A DNA stretch of 64,000 bases from Bacteroidales bacterium (GCA_017449065.1 JAFSKF010000052.1:104022-168021), one strand, 5' to 3'; counted from the first letter of the stretch, positions 33,562 to 43,249 are shown. Numbers and translations are program-made. The notes: generated by a model not told the origin, from the letters alone.

Positions 33562-35355
33562 TCAAAAAGTAATACTTACACCCGCCCGTACATTAAAGCC
33601 TTCGCTCCAGCTTTTTATGGAGGTCGATACGTCGCGCAACTGTTCATAGACCTCTGACTGTTTGACCGGAATGCCATACTCCGGTGCCACAAAAAGCCCG
33701 AGAATGCGGAAAACAGACACATCGAAACGGGCTCCCATTTGGACTCCTACAGAATAACCGCCATTTACATGCGAATCGGAGTCAACCGATACAACCGTCA
33801 CACCAGCCTGCGGAGTGAAACGGCAGCGGGTACCGACAATAAATCCGTAGCCCACTTTTCCACCCACCGCCGTAGCCTCATAAACGCTACTCTCAGGACG
33901 CGAATTGCTTGTCCCCATATAGTTCCAATAGATGGTCTCGCTCTCATCGAGTCCGTAAAGATAAGAGACCTCGAAGTTGATATTGCGGATGTAGGCTCCC
34001 ACCGTTCCTTCTGCTGCCAAAAGGGAGCCTGCCTGCACACCTGCCTGAATGTAGAAAGCATTCGGATTCTGATACTGACGCTTGAGCGAGAGGGTGGTCA
34101 ACGGATTGGAACTGTCAAGGTGTATGGTTTTCCGGTAATCGTGATATTTGTGTCGCGTCACCCGGATATCGTAGTCACCCGAAGGCATCTCTGCGGAATA
34201 GGGAGTGCTTCCCACCCTCTTTCCATCGATATAGAGCGTGGCATTTGCAGGTTCCGACTGGATGGTCATCCGGGCAATATCGTTCAGCGTCACGTCCAAC
34301 GTAGCGGTCTGACTCTCTTTGATCTCTACCCGCTGGCTCTCAGTCTTGTAGTTGGTCTTCGTAAGCGTAACGGTATGCGGACCGATCAGCAGATCGTTGA
34401 TGTTCTGCGGGGTGGTACCGTAGTCTTTTCCATCAATCCGGATGGAGGCTCCTAACGGACGTGTGGTAACTGCCAAAGTACCCGTAATAGGTATAGGTTT
34501 CTGTAAGTCGAAAGTGCGGTTGTCGTTCTCGCTCACTGCGATATACTGTGAGATGTTCCGATGGTTCTCCTGCCGGCACTCCACCTGATAGTTACCGGCC
34601 TTGAGGATGCCCGTCCATGTGCGGTGGCCTTTCTTTTCTCCGTTCACATAGATATCTGCATCAGCATCGACCTTTAGCGTAACCTCGGAGAAATTCGGAC
34701 GCAGAACGACTTCTTCCGTGTGGGTGACAGTCTTATCGTTCAACGTGAACCTACCTTCCGACGGGTGGTAATTGGGGGCGATGACCTCGTAGGTATAAGT
34801 GCCGTATTCCAAGCTGCGGGCTACAGAGCCTGTTTCATCCACAAGTCCCAACGATTCTTTGCCTTTCGCTGACTGGACAACCACGGTTGCCCCGATACCG
34901 GCAGGCCGCACCTTAAATAGCGCCATTTGGGTATAGACCGTCGGTGTCTGTGTTGCCAATTGCATGGTGTAGGTACGACCCGCTTCGATGGTGGTCTTCA
35001 AGTCGTACCGGTTGACGGTCTCATACCCTTCTCTCCGGATAGTCACCATCTTGGCATTGCGTTGCACATAGACCCACAACTCGCCATCGTGCATCTCCAA
35101 CTTACTGTTCATGTTACCGAAGTTGAAATTGTAGGCTTTCAGATCGTCTTCCGGAGTACTGGATGTCACCTTGATAATGGCATACAGCGAGCCGTTGCCG
35201 TCAATCTTCTTGTACGCCTCATTCTTTGCCGTCATATCGAACTGGTCGATTTCAAAACTCGTCACCCAAAACTTCAGTTTGGGCTGAGCAAATCCCTCTT
35301 GCATGCCTATTGCAAAAAGGAATACCGACAATGCTATTTCAATGATCCTTCTCAT
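33562..35355 (-). CDS. PEGA-repeat protein with C-terminal barrel-like domain
   Basis: About 597 aa from the ATG at 35355 (MRRIIEIALSVFLFAIGM, signal peptide). The further in-frame start at 35487 adds a non-signal extension and is less likely. The N-terminal about 200 residues are a close paralog of DGR target 1 (FEIDQFDMTAKNEAYKKIDG). Three PEGA-like repeats follow (ADIYVNGEKKGHRTW, ASIRIDGKDYGTTP, ATLYIDGKRVGSTPYSAEMP). The last 170 residues look like a small outer-membrane barrel (AFYIQAGVQAGSLLAAEG to VRAGVSITF). No VR is present. It may be the membrane anchor of the array. Confidence 0.82.
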   Translation of the reverse strand: MRRIIEIALSVFLFAIGMQEGFAQPKLKFWVTSFEIDQFDMTAKNEAYKKIDGNGSLYAIIKVTSSTPEDDLKAYNFNFGNMNSKLEMHDGELWVYVQRNAKMVTIRREGYETVNRYDLKTTIEAGRTYTMQLATQTPTVYTQMALFKVRPAGIGATVVVQSAKGKESLGLVDETGSVARSLEYGTYTYEVIAPNYHPSEGRFTLNDKTVTHTEEVVLRPNFSEVTLKVDADADIYVNGEKKGHRTWTGILKAGNYQVECRQENHRNISQYIAVSENDNRTFDLQKPIPITGTLAVTTRPLGASIRIDGKDYGTTPQNINDLLIGPHTVTLTKTNYKTESQRVEIKESQTATLDVTLNDIARMTIQSEPANATLYIDGKRVGSTPYSAEMPSGDYDIRVTRHKYHDYRKTIHLDSSNPLTTLSLKRQYQNPNAFYIQAGVQAGSLLAAEGTVGAYIRNINFEVSYLYGLDESETIYWNYMGTSNSRPESSVYEATAVGGKVGYGFIVGTRCRFTPQAGVTVVSVDSDSHVNGGYSVGVQMGARFDVSVFRILGLFVAPEYGIPVKQSEVYEQLRDVSTSIKSWSEGFNVRAGVSITF

Positions 35356-35735
35356 ATATGGTATCTGTTGAATGATTTTAGACGGAAGCACCTTTTCATT
35401 AAGCCAGAAGAACAGTGCCAAACGTGTCTGAGCTGTGTCTTGGCGAGAAAAGGAGGAATGAAATACAACGAAAGCCTCTTGCCGCATATCGCAGCAAGAG
35501 GATCTTGGATTCCAATAAAAGGGTAAGAAAAATTATGGGCGGAGGGATTTACTCCGCCAGTTCTGACAGCAGCATATTGCGCTGCACTATGCTGTGCAGA
35601 AATAAGGAATATACCCCCCCCATTTAGGGAAGGGTAACAGCAGACTTCATCTGCAATATGATTCAATCTTGCGTCAATCATCAGGACAAAAGGCAAGTGT
35701 TAGTTGAATTTTTAGAGATGTCTTTTCCAATATTT
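35356..35735 (-). ncRNA. Hairpin-rich 5' leader of the DGR-linked operon
   Basis: The promoter at 35742-35773 gives a leader of about 380 nt before the PEGA gene. It contains three perfect hairpins: CCTCTTGC/GCAAGAGG (35475-35501), GGCGGAG/CTCCGCC (35538-35558) and CTGCAC/GTGCAG (35582-35599). On the transcript strand the GGCGGAG stem is followed by ATAATTTTTC, so it could attenuate. It may be a regulatory leader or a separate RNA. No known riboswitch class is recognised. Confidence 0.55.
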
Positions 35736-35741
35736 TGACTG

Positions 35742-35773
35742 CAAAAGTAATGACTTTTTTCGTGTCTGCCAAA
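35742..35773 (-). promoter_or_regulatory. Promoter upstream of the DGR-linked operon
   Basis: Minus-strand TTTG (35773-35770), 20 bp, TACTTTTG (35749-35742). It is the only full consensus noticed upstream of the PEGA, BACON, target 2, HRDC, RT and TR series. Confidence 0.72.
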
Positions 35774-35906
35774 TTTTCAGTTACTTTTTTTAAGAAAAAT
35801 GCTGAAAAACATATAAAACGCAAAACTTATCGAGGATATTCTAAAACTCAGCATCCATATTTCTTTGCTCTATAAAATGGTTAAGACATACAATTGTATG
35901 CAATTG

Positions 35907-35956
35907 CAAATTACAAATTACAAATTACGAATTACAAATTACAAATTACAAATTAC
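35907..35956. repeat. AAATTAC tandem repeat
   Basis: About seven units of AAATTAC with one G variant, resembling 23932-23992. Together with 36130-36175 it occupies the gene-poor 35774-36412 stretch, in which I see no other gene. Confidence 0.8.
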
Positions 35957-36129
35957 TTCCATCCGATTTATCCGAGTAAGCCGTGTTCGTCACATATTTC
36001 ACAACATTCGCTTAACCCGTCAACTTGAACCAGTCGTAAGACAAGTCTGATTCGCTTGTCAGTCGCTGTAGCCAAGGTCTACCCAAGGCGTACCCAAGGA
36101 GCAGGCGGCTCTTTGTCGGCATCCTTGCA

Positions 36130-36175
36130 CGGTATTTGTTCGGTATATGTTCGGTACTTGTTCGGTATATGTTCG
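36130..36175. repeat. Four-unit 11-bp tandem repeat
   Basis: CGGTATTTGTT, CGGTATATGTT, CGGTACTTGTT, CGGTATATGTT, then CG. Variation is confined to two positions per unit. It is intergenic. Confidence 0.85.
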
Positions 36176-36412
36176 CTCTGAACCGGACAAATAGCGCGTA
36201 GATACCGAAGAAATACCAGACAACGGGTGAAGGTACTCCGAGACAAGAGCGAAGGAAGAGCGAGGCTAAGACGAAGGAAGAGGCTAGTCGCCTTTCATCG
36301 AGGCTTTGCTGGAACAATTGGACGGCTTATTAGTCACGAAAATCGGACGAAAATGGTCGTTACAACCATCTTCGTCCGATTGTGTATTGGATCATATGAA
36401 GTGTGTGGGCAA

Positions 36413-38215
36413 TCACCTCACGATATAAAGGCCATGCGGCTGAGGCTTGGCAACAGGACGGCCCAGCAGATCGAAATAACGGCGGGTGCCTGTTGGGGTT
36501 GTAGCACGAACCCCGGAAATGGAAACGGTGCCTCCTCCGTTGCGGATGGTTTCGCCGGAATAGTATCCTACTAAAGTCGAAAGATAATCTGAAATTGCAG
36601 ACTTCAACTCCGGAATCAGTTCCTGATTGGCATCTTCCTTGGCATTGTCGAACACCCAACGGAAGTCGCCCTGTTCGCAGCGACCGGCGCCATACTGGCC
36701 GGTCACCAAAGCCGGTACCTCAGCAGGATCATCCGGTGTCGAGAGGTACATATTCTCGCTGTCGGTATCGAAGTTGCTGTAGCTCGTACCGCCTTTCAAG
36801 GTCACGATGTTCGCAGGAATCTGTTCGTCTCTGGCCGTCACAGCATACGCATCGAAACTGGTTGCACTATTATCGTTCTGGGTGATAAACGAAGTGGCAC
36901 CTTCCACATAGTTGTTCCACCACTTGACAATGCCGCCGTTCTCGCCGGAAAGCAAACCTTTCTTGCTCGCCTTGCTGTTCACCAGATTCTTGTCGGTGCC
37001 CTGGGCAGAAGCAATCACCGGATATTTGCAGTTACGGAAATAGTTCCCTTCCACCAAGGCAGAAGAACCGCAAGCCATACCCACGCCATACAGAGAGTTG
37101 CCGTCGTAGTAGTTGTTGAACACATGGAAAGCATTGCCGTTGCGGCATCGGGGCAGACGCTGATCCGCATGATCGAACCAGTTGTGGTGATAAGTGAGCT
37201 GGTTGGCATAGCCGGAAGCCACCGATTTGGCATCGATGAGGCAACACTTGCCGCAATCGAAGAAATGATTGTAGGAAACGGTGCAATACTGGCTCAGCTT
37301 GATGTCGATGCTGCCGTCACCTTTCACCTGATCGGCATCGCTGCCCACCTGTCCGTAGAAAATGTCGTTATGGTGGAACCAGCAATTCGAATTATTGGAA
37401 GAAACGGAAAGGGCATCGTCCATGCAAAGCATAATCGCCAGATTGCGGATTTCCACACCCACCGCATTGCTCACCTGTATGCCAAAGCCCCAAAGGGTAG
37501 CATCGTTGCCAACGCCTTCCAGCGTCAGCGGCAGTTCGCTATATTCCTTTTCGCCCTTGATGGCGATACCTTCGCCACTGGAAAGGAACTTATCGACATC
37601 CTCATCCTTTATCATACCCACCACACGAATGCACAAGGCCGGCAACGGAGAACCTGCATACAGGCATTTCCGATAGCCGTCGATGATGGTCTGGATGCCG
37701 GTATAAGTCTTGGTCTTGCCGGAACTGGTATCGTATAGCCAGGTAACCGTCAGCGTTTTGGCGTTGTTGGCGTTCACATAGAGCACGATGGCGTTATCCT
37801 TCAAGGTGCCATCGTTCTTATAGGCTCCTACCCCCTCCTCACCGCGTCCGAAATGGGCAAAGCCGGTACGGTCGTGCGCCTTGACTTCCAAAGGTTCCGT
37901 TTCTGTTGCATCAGCATCCATTTCCGAGCCGTCGGTAGCCACAGGAACCACCCGCAGCTTATACTCGCCTGCCTTCAGACCGAGTGCATCCGCACGTCCG
38001 TAGCCTTCGTACTTGCGCACCAGTTCCGCATCGAGCAGGGTCCACTGTCCGGACGAAGCCTCCGACACATACACATGATATCCTGCTGCTGATGCTGAAG
38101 GTATCCACTCGACGAAAGCACTCTCCAGCCAGCCTTCTGCATTCTGTAACTGGACACCTGCCTTTGCTGAAACAAATGCAAAAGCCAAACAAAGCAAACC
38201 GAAAAACTTTTTCAT
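36413..38215 (-). CDS. Secreted pectate lyase, PL1 type
   Basis: A 600-aa pectate lyase with a signal peptide (MKKFFGLLCLAFAFVSAKAG), a fibronectin-III-like N-terminal section (about 20-110) and a PL1 beta-helix. PL1 signatures are CWFHHNDIFYGQVGSDADQ, GDGSIDIKLSQYCTVSYNHF, LTYHHNWFDHADQRLPRCRNG (catalytic Arg region) and HVFNNYYDG. The end (GTRRYFDLLGRPVAKPQPHG, then LYIVR) resembles the C-terminal tails of secreted Bacteroidales enzymes. It cleaves polygalacturonate by beta-elimination. It is the last gene of a three-gene operon with the TonB_C protein and the second lyase. Confidence 0.9.
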   Translation of the reverse strand: MKKFFGLLCLAFAFVSAKAGVQLQNAEGWLESAFVEWIPSASAAGYHVYVSEASSGQWTLLDAELVRKYEGYGRADALGLKAGEYKLRVVPVATDGSEMDADATETEPLEVKAHDRTGFAHFGRGEEGVGAYKNDGTLKDNAIVLYVNANNAKTLTVTWLYDTSSGKTKTYTGIQTIIDGYRKCLYAGSPLPALCIRVVGMIKDEDVDKFLSSGEGIAIKGEKEYSELPLTLEGVGNDATLWGFGIQVSNAVGVEIRNLAIMLCMDDALSVSSNNSNCWFHHNDIFYGQVGSDADQVKGDGSIDIKLSQYCTVSYNHFFDCGKCCLIDAKSVASGYANQLTYHHNWFDHADQRLPRCRNGNAFHVFNNYYDGNSLYGVGMACGSSALVEGNYFRNCKYPVIASAQGTDKNLVNSKASKKGLLSGENGGIVKWWNNYVEGATSFITQNDNSATSFDAYAVTARDEQIPANIVTLKGGTSYSNFDTDSENMYLSTPDDPAEVPALVTGQYGAGRCEQGDFRWVFDNAKEDANQELIPELKSAISDYLSTLVGYYSGETIRNGGGTVSISGVRATTPTGTRRYFDLLGRPVAKPQPHGLYIVR

Positions 38216-38228
38216 TGTAGTTTAAGTT

Positions 38229-39131
38229 TTACAAGACATTCACTGTAATCTGTTTCGTCTCCGGATCGAAAAGGAAATTGATGTGAGCATATCCCGATCC
38301 GCGGATGCCGTGATCGCAACCCGGACGCCATTTCTTATTCTTACGGATAAATGCCTTAACCGCTTTTTCCAGATTGTCAGCCTTTTCCTCCGCATTTACC
38401 TTAATGTCCGACACCTCGCCCACCGGAGAAACCAGGAAGACGGCACTCACTTTGCCCTTCTCGCCTTTCTTCAAAGCCTTCTCCGGATAACCGATCTGAG
38501 CATTTGCCAATTCCTGCAGGTTCTTTTCGCCATCCGCCCAATAGGGACGGAAACTGAACGGCAGATAAACGCGGATGGTCGGAATCTGGTTCGACTGTCC
38601 GGTATTCTGCAACTGACGGTTGGCAGCATCCAGATTCTCCATCGTCAGACTGAAGAACGATGTGGTGGCTTCGTTATCCTCTTCCTCGAGGGTAAACAAT
38701 ACCGTGATTTTGGCAGTCATTTCCTTGGGCTGGCCCTCCACGATGGCAGGAATCCACAACCCCATGTTACGAATTGCCATTTCCACTCGCGTTCGGAACA
38801 TCTCGGAAGGTCCTGTTGCGATATCGACCACCTTGGCCTTACCTTTGGTATCGATTCTGAAACGTGCCTCCACCTTCGAACCTATATTCTTCCGATAGGC
38901 CTCTTCGGGATAATTGATATATTTGTACAAATGTGCGAACAAGGCATCGTAGCCCGTAGCATAGTACGGATACCGGTCAACATGCGTGGTATCGGAATCC
39001 AACAGGAAAAACGACTTTTCCTGCTGATCTTCCAGCACCCGATGGCGATTCATGGAATGGAACTGGACATGCTGTGCCATCAAGAAGAACGGCAACACGA
39101 CCAGCAGAACAGACAGCAGACTTCGCTTCAT
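38229..39131 (-). CDS. Periplasmic protein with two TonB_C-like domains
   Basis: A 300-aa protein with a signal peptide (MKRSLLSVLLVVLPFFLMAQ). Two TonB C-terminal-like segments are seen: YPEEAYRKNIGSKVEARFRI ... WIPAIVEGQP (about 75-135), and GYPEKALKKGEKGKVSAVFL ... KKWRPGCDHG (about 215-275). The N-terminal transmembrane anchor and proline linker of true TonB are missing, so it may not energise transport. It lies between the pectate lyases with 3- and 13-bp gaps, so it is co-expressed with them. Its role there is unknown. Confidence 0.75.
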   Translation of the reverse strand: MKRSLLSVLLVVLPFFLMAQHVQFHSMNRHRVLEDQQEKSFFLLDSDTTHVDRYPYYATGYDALFAHLYKYINYPEEAYRKNIGSKVEARFRIDTKGKAKVVDIATGPSEMFRTRVEMAIRNMGLWIPAIVEGQPKEMTAKITVLFTLEEEDNEATTSFFSLTMENLDAANRQLQNTGQSNQIPTIRVYLPFSFRPYWADGEKNLQELANAQIGYPEKALKKGEKGKVSAVFLVSPVGEVSDIKVNAEEKADNLEKAVKAFIRKNKKWRPGCDHGIRGSGYAHINFLFDPETKQITVNVL

Positions 39132-39134
39132 AGA

Positions 39135-40913
39135 TTATTTTCTGATTACTTTCTCAACGCTTACCAATCCGTCACGGTAAATGATGCGACGAATGCAGAT
39201 GCCATCAGCAGGTTCCTGCAAACGGTGTCCGTCCAATGAGAAATACTCCACACTCCGGATTACCGGAGCTGAAACCTGTGTTGCTGAAATATCGGACGAT
39301 TCGATCGGTAACGATGGGTAATATTCTTCGACTGCAGAGAGGGCATCTTCGTTCTGAGCCTTGGTGATATCCTGAACCAACCAGTTCAGATAGCACTCCA
39401 GATTGGTGTACCAACCCTTCTCATCGAGTGTATATTTAGCGGCATCGTTGCTGTTTTTGTTCAAGCCGTTGGCCTCTTCCCATTCGTCGGGCATACCGTC
39501 ACCGTCGGAATCGAAACCGGAAGGGCGTGTTTCGCTGGTGAGTTCCGGATAGTAAGCCTGTTCTTTGCTGTCCTCATCAACCGCTGCAGGATCCTGAATC
39601 AGATCGAGGATACCGGCACGGTTGGAGGTGGCTCCGGTGTAAGTAGCCGTTCCGGTTCTAGCCTCCTCCATATAGCGGGCATCGATAGCATCGCGCGAAA
39701 GTGAAGCACCGGCATAGGCCAAGACTTTGGCATAGGCATTCTGGGCAGTGTGAGTTGTCACCTCTCCTGCTTCAATGGCCTCGTCAAGCTTAACGGACAC
39801 GTAATCCGTATTACCTTGTGTCAGATAGGTCACCTTGCTGCCAAAATAATGCTTAGCATCAGCCATATATTTGACTCCGCTGATGGTGGTCAAACCATCG
39901 TCATAGACAACGCCTTTCCAGTCGTAGTTGGCAGCGGAAGAACCAGCCGCTGTCACATAATTACCATTGATGTAATACCGGCTGCAATAGCCGTACAGAT
40001 TCGCATTGGTCGAGTTCCCGCTGGCACCTACGGTTACCTGCGTGACGCGTGTGGTGAGTTTGGTGCCTGGACCTTTCTTGTAATAGTTGTTGATCATGTT
40101 GATATAACCGCCACCAGGACCGCCATAGCAACCGCCAGTTCCCCAGTTATACATCACACAGTTGCGGAAATCCACACGTTCAGCATCCACCGTCGATTCG
40201 TACTTAGTGGAATCATAGTTGGTGCTCATATAACGGGCTCCGTTAAAGCGAGGCACACGATTCTGCATGTGGCAAAGGAAATTATGGTGGAAAGAGGCTC
40301 CCTTGCCGCCCCAGATGCCGCCATAGCTGTGCTCACCTTTCGAGTGACCCGGATTGGCCAACGCCTCACCCAAAGTGCACCACTGCATGGTGAAGTTCTG
40401 ATTGTCGTAGAAAGAAGCAATCTCATCGATGCTCCAAGAGAACGAACAATGGTCGAAAATAATGTTCTTGTGATTTCGTCCCCAAGCAGCATCAGCACCA
40501 TCGTTCACATCCTTGATTTGAGAACGACGGAAACGAATGAAACGGACAATAATATTATCCGTACTGGTGAAGTTAACCGTATAATAACGGATGGTGATGC
40601 CCTCACCCGGAGCAGTCTGTCCGGCAATGGTCACATTACCCTTCTTCACAGACAGGTCTTTCGTCAGATCGATATATCCGCTCACATCGAACACAATGGT
40701 TCGCGTTCCGCTCAAACTCTCCAGTCCGTAGCGCAGAGAACCTTTCGAACTGGTGTCGGCCAACGTGGTGACATGGTACACTGAACCGCCTCGTCCACCC
40801 GTAGTGGTATAGCGGGCAAAACCTTCAGCACCTGGAAAAGCGGGAACATCTTCTGCCTGCAACCAACTACAACTCAAAAATAACACCAAAGTAAGCAATA
40901 AAGTCTGTTTCAT
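39135..40913 (-). CDS. Secreted pectate lyase-like protein
   Basis: A 592-aa protein with a signal peptide (LTLVLFLSCSWLQAED) and a right-handed beta-helix. Key blocks are PAFPGAEGFARYTTTGGRGG, IIFDHCSFSWSIDE, GGIWGGKGASFHHN and HMQNRVPRFNG. A calcium-type DSDGDGMPDEWEEANGLN segment follows, and a C-terminal tail with YFSLDGHRLQ and VSVEKVIRK is like those on exported Bacteroidales enzymes. It probably cleaves polygalacturonan. It heads the pectin operon behind the promoter at 40950-40981. Confidence 0.88.
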   Translation of the reverse strand: MKQTLLLTLVLFLSCSWLQAEDVPAFPGAEGFARYTTTGGRGGSVYHVTTLADTSSKGSLRYGLESLSGTRTIVFDVSGYIDLTKDLSVKKGNVTIAGQTAPGEGITIRYYTVNFTSTDNIIVRFIRFRRSQIKDVNDGADAAWGRNHKNIIFDHCSFSWSIDEIASFYDNQNFTMQWCTLGEALANPGHSKGEHSYGGIWGGKGASFHHNFLCHMQNRVPRFNGARYMSTNYDSTKYESTVDAERVDFRNCVMYNWGTGGCYGGPGGGYINMINNYYKKGPGTKLTTRVTQVTVGASGNSTNANLYGYCSRYYINGNYVTAAGSSAANYDWKGVVYDDGLTTISGVKYMADAKHYFGSKVTYLTQGNTDYVSVKLDEAIEAGEVTTHTAQNAYAKVLAYAGASLSRDAIDARYMEEARTGTATYTGATSNRAGILDLIQDPAAVDEDSKEQAYYPELTSETRPSGFDSDGDGMPDEWEEANGLNKNSNDAAKYTLDEKGWYTNLECYLNWLVQDITKAQNEDALSAVEEYYPSLPIESSDISATQVSAPVIRSVEYFSLDGHRLQEPADGICIRRIIYRDGLVSVEKVIRK

Positions 40914-40949
40914 AATGTCATGTTAGAAAAAACATCTGGTTTGAGGATG

Positions 40950-40981
40950 CAAAGTTAGGGAGTTTGATGATATCTGCCAAA
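40950..40981 (-). promoter_or_regulatory. Promoter of the pectate lyase operon
   Basis: Minus-strand TTTG (40981-40978), 20 bp, TAACTTTG (40957-40950), 37 bp before the lyase start. Confidence 0.8.
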
Positions 40982-41040
40982 TTCTTGACCGATTTTTTAC
41001 TGTTTTGGCGCAATATTCCGATAAAACTCACGGAATTGCA

Positions 41041-42201
41041 TTAAGCGAACAAATTATTCCAAGCATAACTGCCTGGCTTGAGCGTCAGGTGAGTGCCAGG
41101 CGATTCGAGGCTCTCCATGCGTACCACTCCGGGCGAGATCTGCTGGGTCAGCCGGAATCGCGACCAATGCAAAGCCTTAATGACGGCAAAGGCGGTTGAA
41201 CCTCCTTCGAGCACTATTTCTGTGGGATGCAGTTTGTCCACCAGTTGGGCTACCACTTCAGCCATCGTGCTTCGCAACCGCAAGGCCTGCTCTTTGGTTT
41301 TACTGCTTTCAAACGGAATATTGAGCACCAATCCGTTGGTCGCCAATTGCATGGAACTCTTGGTCAGGTGACGGGCATTGATGGTGGCCATCCATTCAGC
41401 AGTACCTTCTTCCCCATCGAAAACCGTACGCGGCATAGAAGACAGCGGCAGACGCCTGCGCTGCACGAAAGGCTGTCGAGACAAGTCGGTGCTCATGGTG
41501 GAACCGCAAACGATGAGTGTCGCTCCCGTTTCGTCCAAGACACCCGCTTGCGGCTCGCTTACCTGAAGAGGTGCCTTGTGCCCCAAATGCTGCAACAAGG
41601 ACGAGAACAGGTCTGCCGCACCGGCCAGCAAGGCGTGCTGCGACTTCGCCACATTGATGCACCGCAGCAGGTCTTCCTCATTCTCTGCATCAGCAACCAA
41701 AATTCCGGATCCGGCTGAGATTCCTAATTGCAGGCATACGCTTGACGTTGTGATGGGGAACTCCGGATCATTTTCGAAAGGCGTGCCGTCGATAGGAACT
41801 CCCTTGATGAAATACCGACCGCCTCTGATTACCCGCTGGCGAGACGGGTTGGCCGGCATATAGAGCACTTTCCGATAGGGCAGATCGGACATCAGCATAT
41901 TCAGTTCCGAAACCACATAGCCACGCAATGCAGAATCGACTTTCTTGAACAGAATATGCTTCTCGCCAAGCGGCATACCCGTACCGGCAACCATTTCCCT
42001 CAAGGCTGTGCAAACCTTGTGGGTCACATGCACAGCATCCTTTTCGGACATGGAACGCGTGTCGGACGCCACTACCAACACCTCGCAATCAGGTGCCTTT
42101 TGCGGCACGCGCGTCACCAAAGTGGTCTTTAATCCATAGCTATGTCCGATGCCAGCTATCTCAGCTGCCCCGGTAATGTCATCTGCTATTACAATTATCA
42201 T
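41041..42201 (-). CDS. DUF1537 four-carbon acid sugar kinase
   Basis: A 386-aa cytoplasmic kinase of the DUF1537 (OtnK/DtnK) family. The N-terminal domain has IADDITGAAEIAGIGHSYG and the C-terminal nucleotide domain has TEIVLEGGSTAFAVIKAL. Family members phosphorylate D-threonate, L-threonate, D-erythronate or 2-oxotetronate at O4. The 4-bp overlap with a PdxA2-like gene points to the D-threonate route, in which kinase and dehydrogenase/decarboxylase give dihydroxyacetone phosphate. The exact substrate remains inferred. It is the last gene of a five-gene operon. Confidence 0.88.
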   Translation of the reverse strand: MIIVIADDITGAAEIAGIGHSYGLKTTLVTRVPQKAPDCEVLVVASDTRSMSEKDAVHVTHKVCTALREMVAGTGMPLGEKHILFKKVDSALRGYVVSELNMLMSDLPYRKVLYMPANPSRQRVIRGGRYFIKGVPIDGTPFENDPEFPITTSSVCLQLGISAGSGILVADAENEEDLLRCINVAKSQHALLAGAADLFSSLLQHLGHKAPLQVSEPQAGVLDETGATLIVCGSTMSTDLSRQPFVQRRRLPLSSMPRTVFDGEEGTAEWMATINARHLTKSSMQLATNGLVLNIPFESSKTKEQALRLRSTMAEVVAQLVDKLHPTEIVLEGGSTAFAVIKALHWSRFRLTQQISPGVVRMESLESPGTHLTLKPGSYAWNNLFA

Positions 42202-43229
42202 AGTTTCAAACGATAAATTGCCATCTTGGTAGCATACTCGATGGAACTGACTAAAGCATCTTCAGCTGCCACACCCTTGCCTGCCACGTCGAAGGCCGTT
42301 CCATGATCGACCGACACACGGATAATGGGCAGGCCCAAGGTGATATTCACACCCTTTTGCGGCAACATCTTGCCGGTTTCAGGATCCCAGTTGAAGCCCA
42401 TCATCTTGAGCGGAATATGGCCCTGATCGTGATACTGTGCCACCACACCATCGTATTTTCCGCATTTGGCCTTCGCAAAGATGCTATCTGGCGGAATCGG
42501 ACCTTCCACATTAAAGCCTCGCGCCTGCAACTCCTTGACTGCCGGAATGATTTCCTTTTCTTCTTCCCATCCGAACAGACCGTGCTCCGAGCAATGCGGA
42601 TTCAAGCCGGCAATACCGATCTTCGGGTTCTCGATACCGAACTGACGGCAGGCATCAGCTATCAGTTCCGTCACTTCGATAATACGAGCTTTCTTGCAAC
42701 GGTCGCAGGCTTCGCGCAACGACACATGGGTGGAAACATGAATGACCCTCAGCAAGCCATCAGCCAACAGCATGGCATATTTCTTCGTACCCGTAAAAGT
42801 GGCATAGATCTCCGTGTGCCCGTCGTAATTATGACCGGCCAGATGAATTGCCTCTTTGTTCAACGGCGCCGTGCAAGTTCCGTCAACCTCGTTGTTCATT
42901 GCCAGTTCGATGGCTTTCCTGACATATTGGAATGCGGCATCGCCACACTGTTTCTGCACTTCTCCCCAACGGAAAGAATCCAAGTCGATCAGATCCAAAT
43001 CGTAAACATCAGCTGTACCGTATTCGAACCTGGCATCAGAAACGTTCTGTATGGCATGGACCTGCAAGTTAAGTTGCAAGAGACCGACGGCCTTTTGCAA
43101 CATCTTGGCATCACCTACAATCACAGGCCTGCACAAATCATAAACTTCCTTGCGAGCAAGTGCCCTTGCACAAATCTCCGGTCCGATACCCGCCGGATCG
43201 CCCATGGTAATGGCAAGAATGGGTTTCAT
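42198..43229 (-). CDS. PdxA2-like 4-phospho-sugar-acid dehydrogenase
   Basis: A 343-aa NAD-dependent dehydrogenase of the PdxA family (ITMGDPAGIGPEICARAL, GHTEIYATF, CSEHGLFG, YHDQGHIPLKMMGFN, VSVDHGTAFDVAGKG). The metal-binding His/Asp sites of PdxA are all visible. The pairing with a DUF1537 kinase suggests the PdxA2 branch, which oxidises and decarboxylates 4-phospho-D-threonate, rather than vitamin B6 synthesis. True PdxA cannot be excluded from sequence alone. Confidence 0.87.
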   Translation of the reverse strand: MKPILAITMGDPAGIGPEICARALARKEVYDLCRPVIVGDAKMLQKAVGLLQLNLQVHAIQNVSDARFEYGTADVYDLDLIDLDSFRWGEVQKQCGDAAFQYVRKAIELAMNNEVDGTCTAPLNKEAIHLAGHNYDGHTEIYATFTGTKKYAMLLADGLLRVIHVSTHVSLREACDRCKKARIIEVTELIADACRQFGIENPKIGIAGLNPHCSEHGLFGWEEEKEIIPAVKELQARGFNVEGPIPPDSIFAKAKCGKYDGVVAQYHDQGHIPLKMMGFNWDPETGKMLPQKGVNITLGLPIIRVSVDHGTAFDVAGKGVAAEDALVSSIEYATKMAIYRLKL

Positions 43230-43249
43230 TGGTTAGTTGTTCTTTCTGT

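Noticed and set aside
36012..36317. 101-residue minus-strand ORF
   Set aside because: It is a translation of the 11-bp tandem repeat region with no protein-like features.
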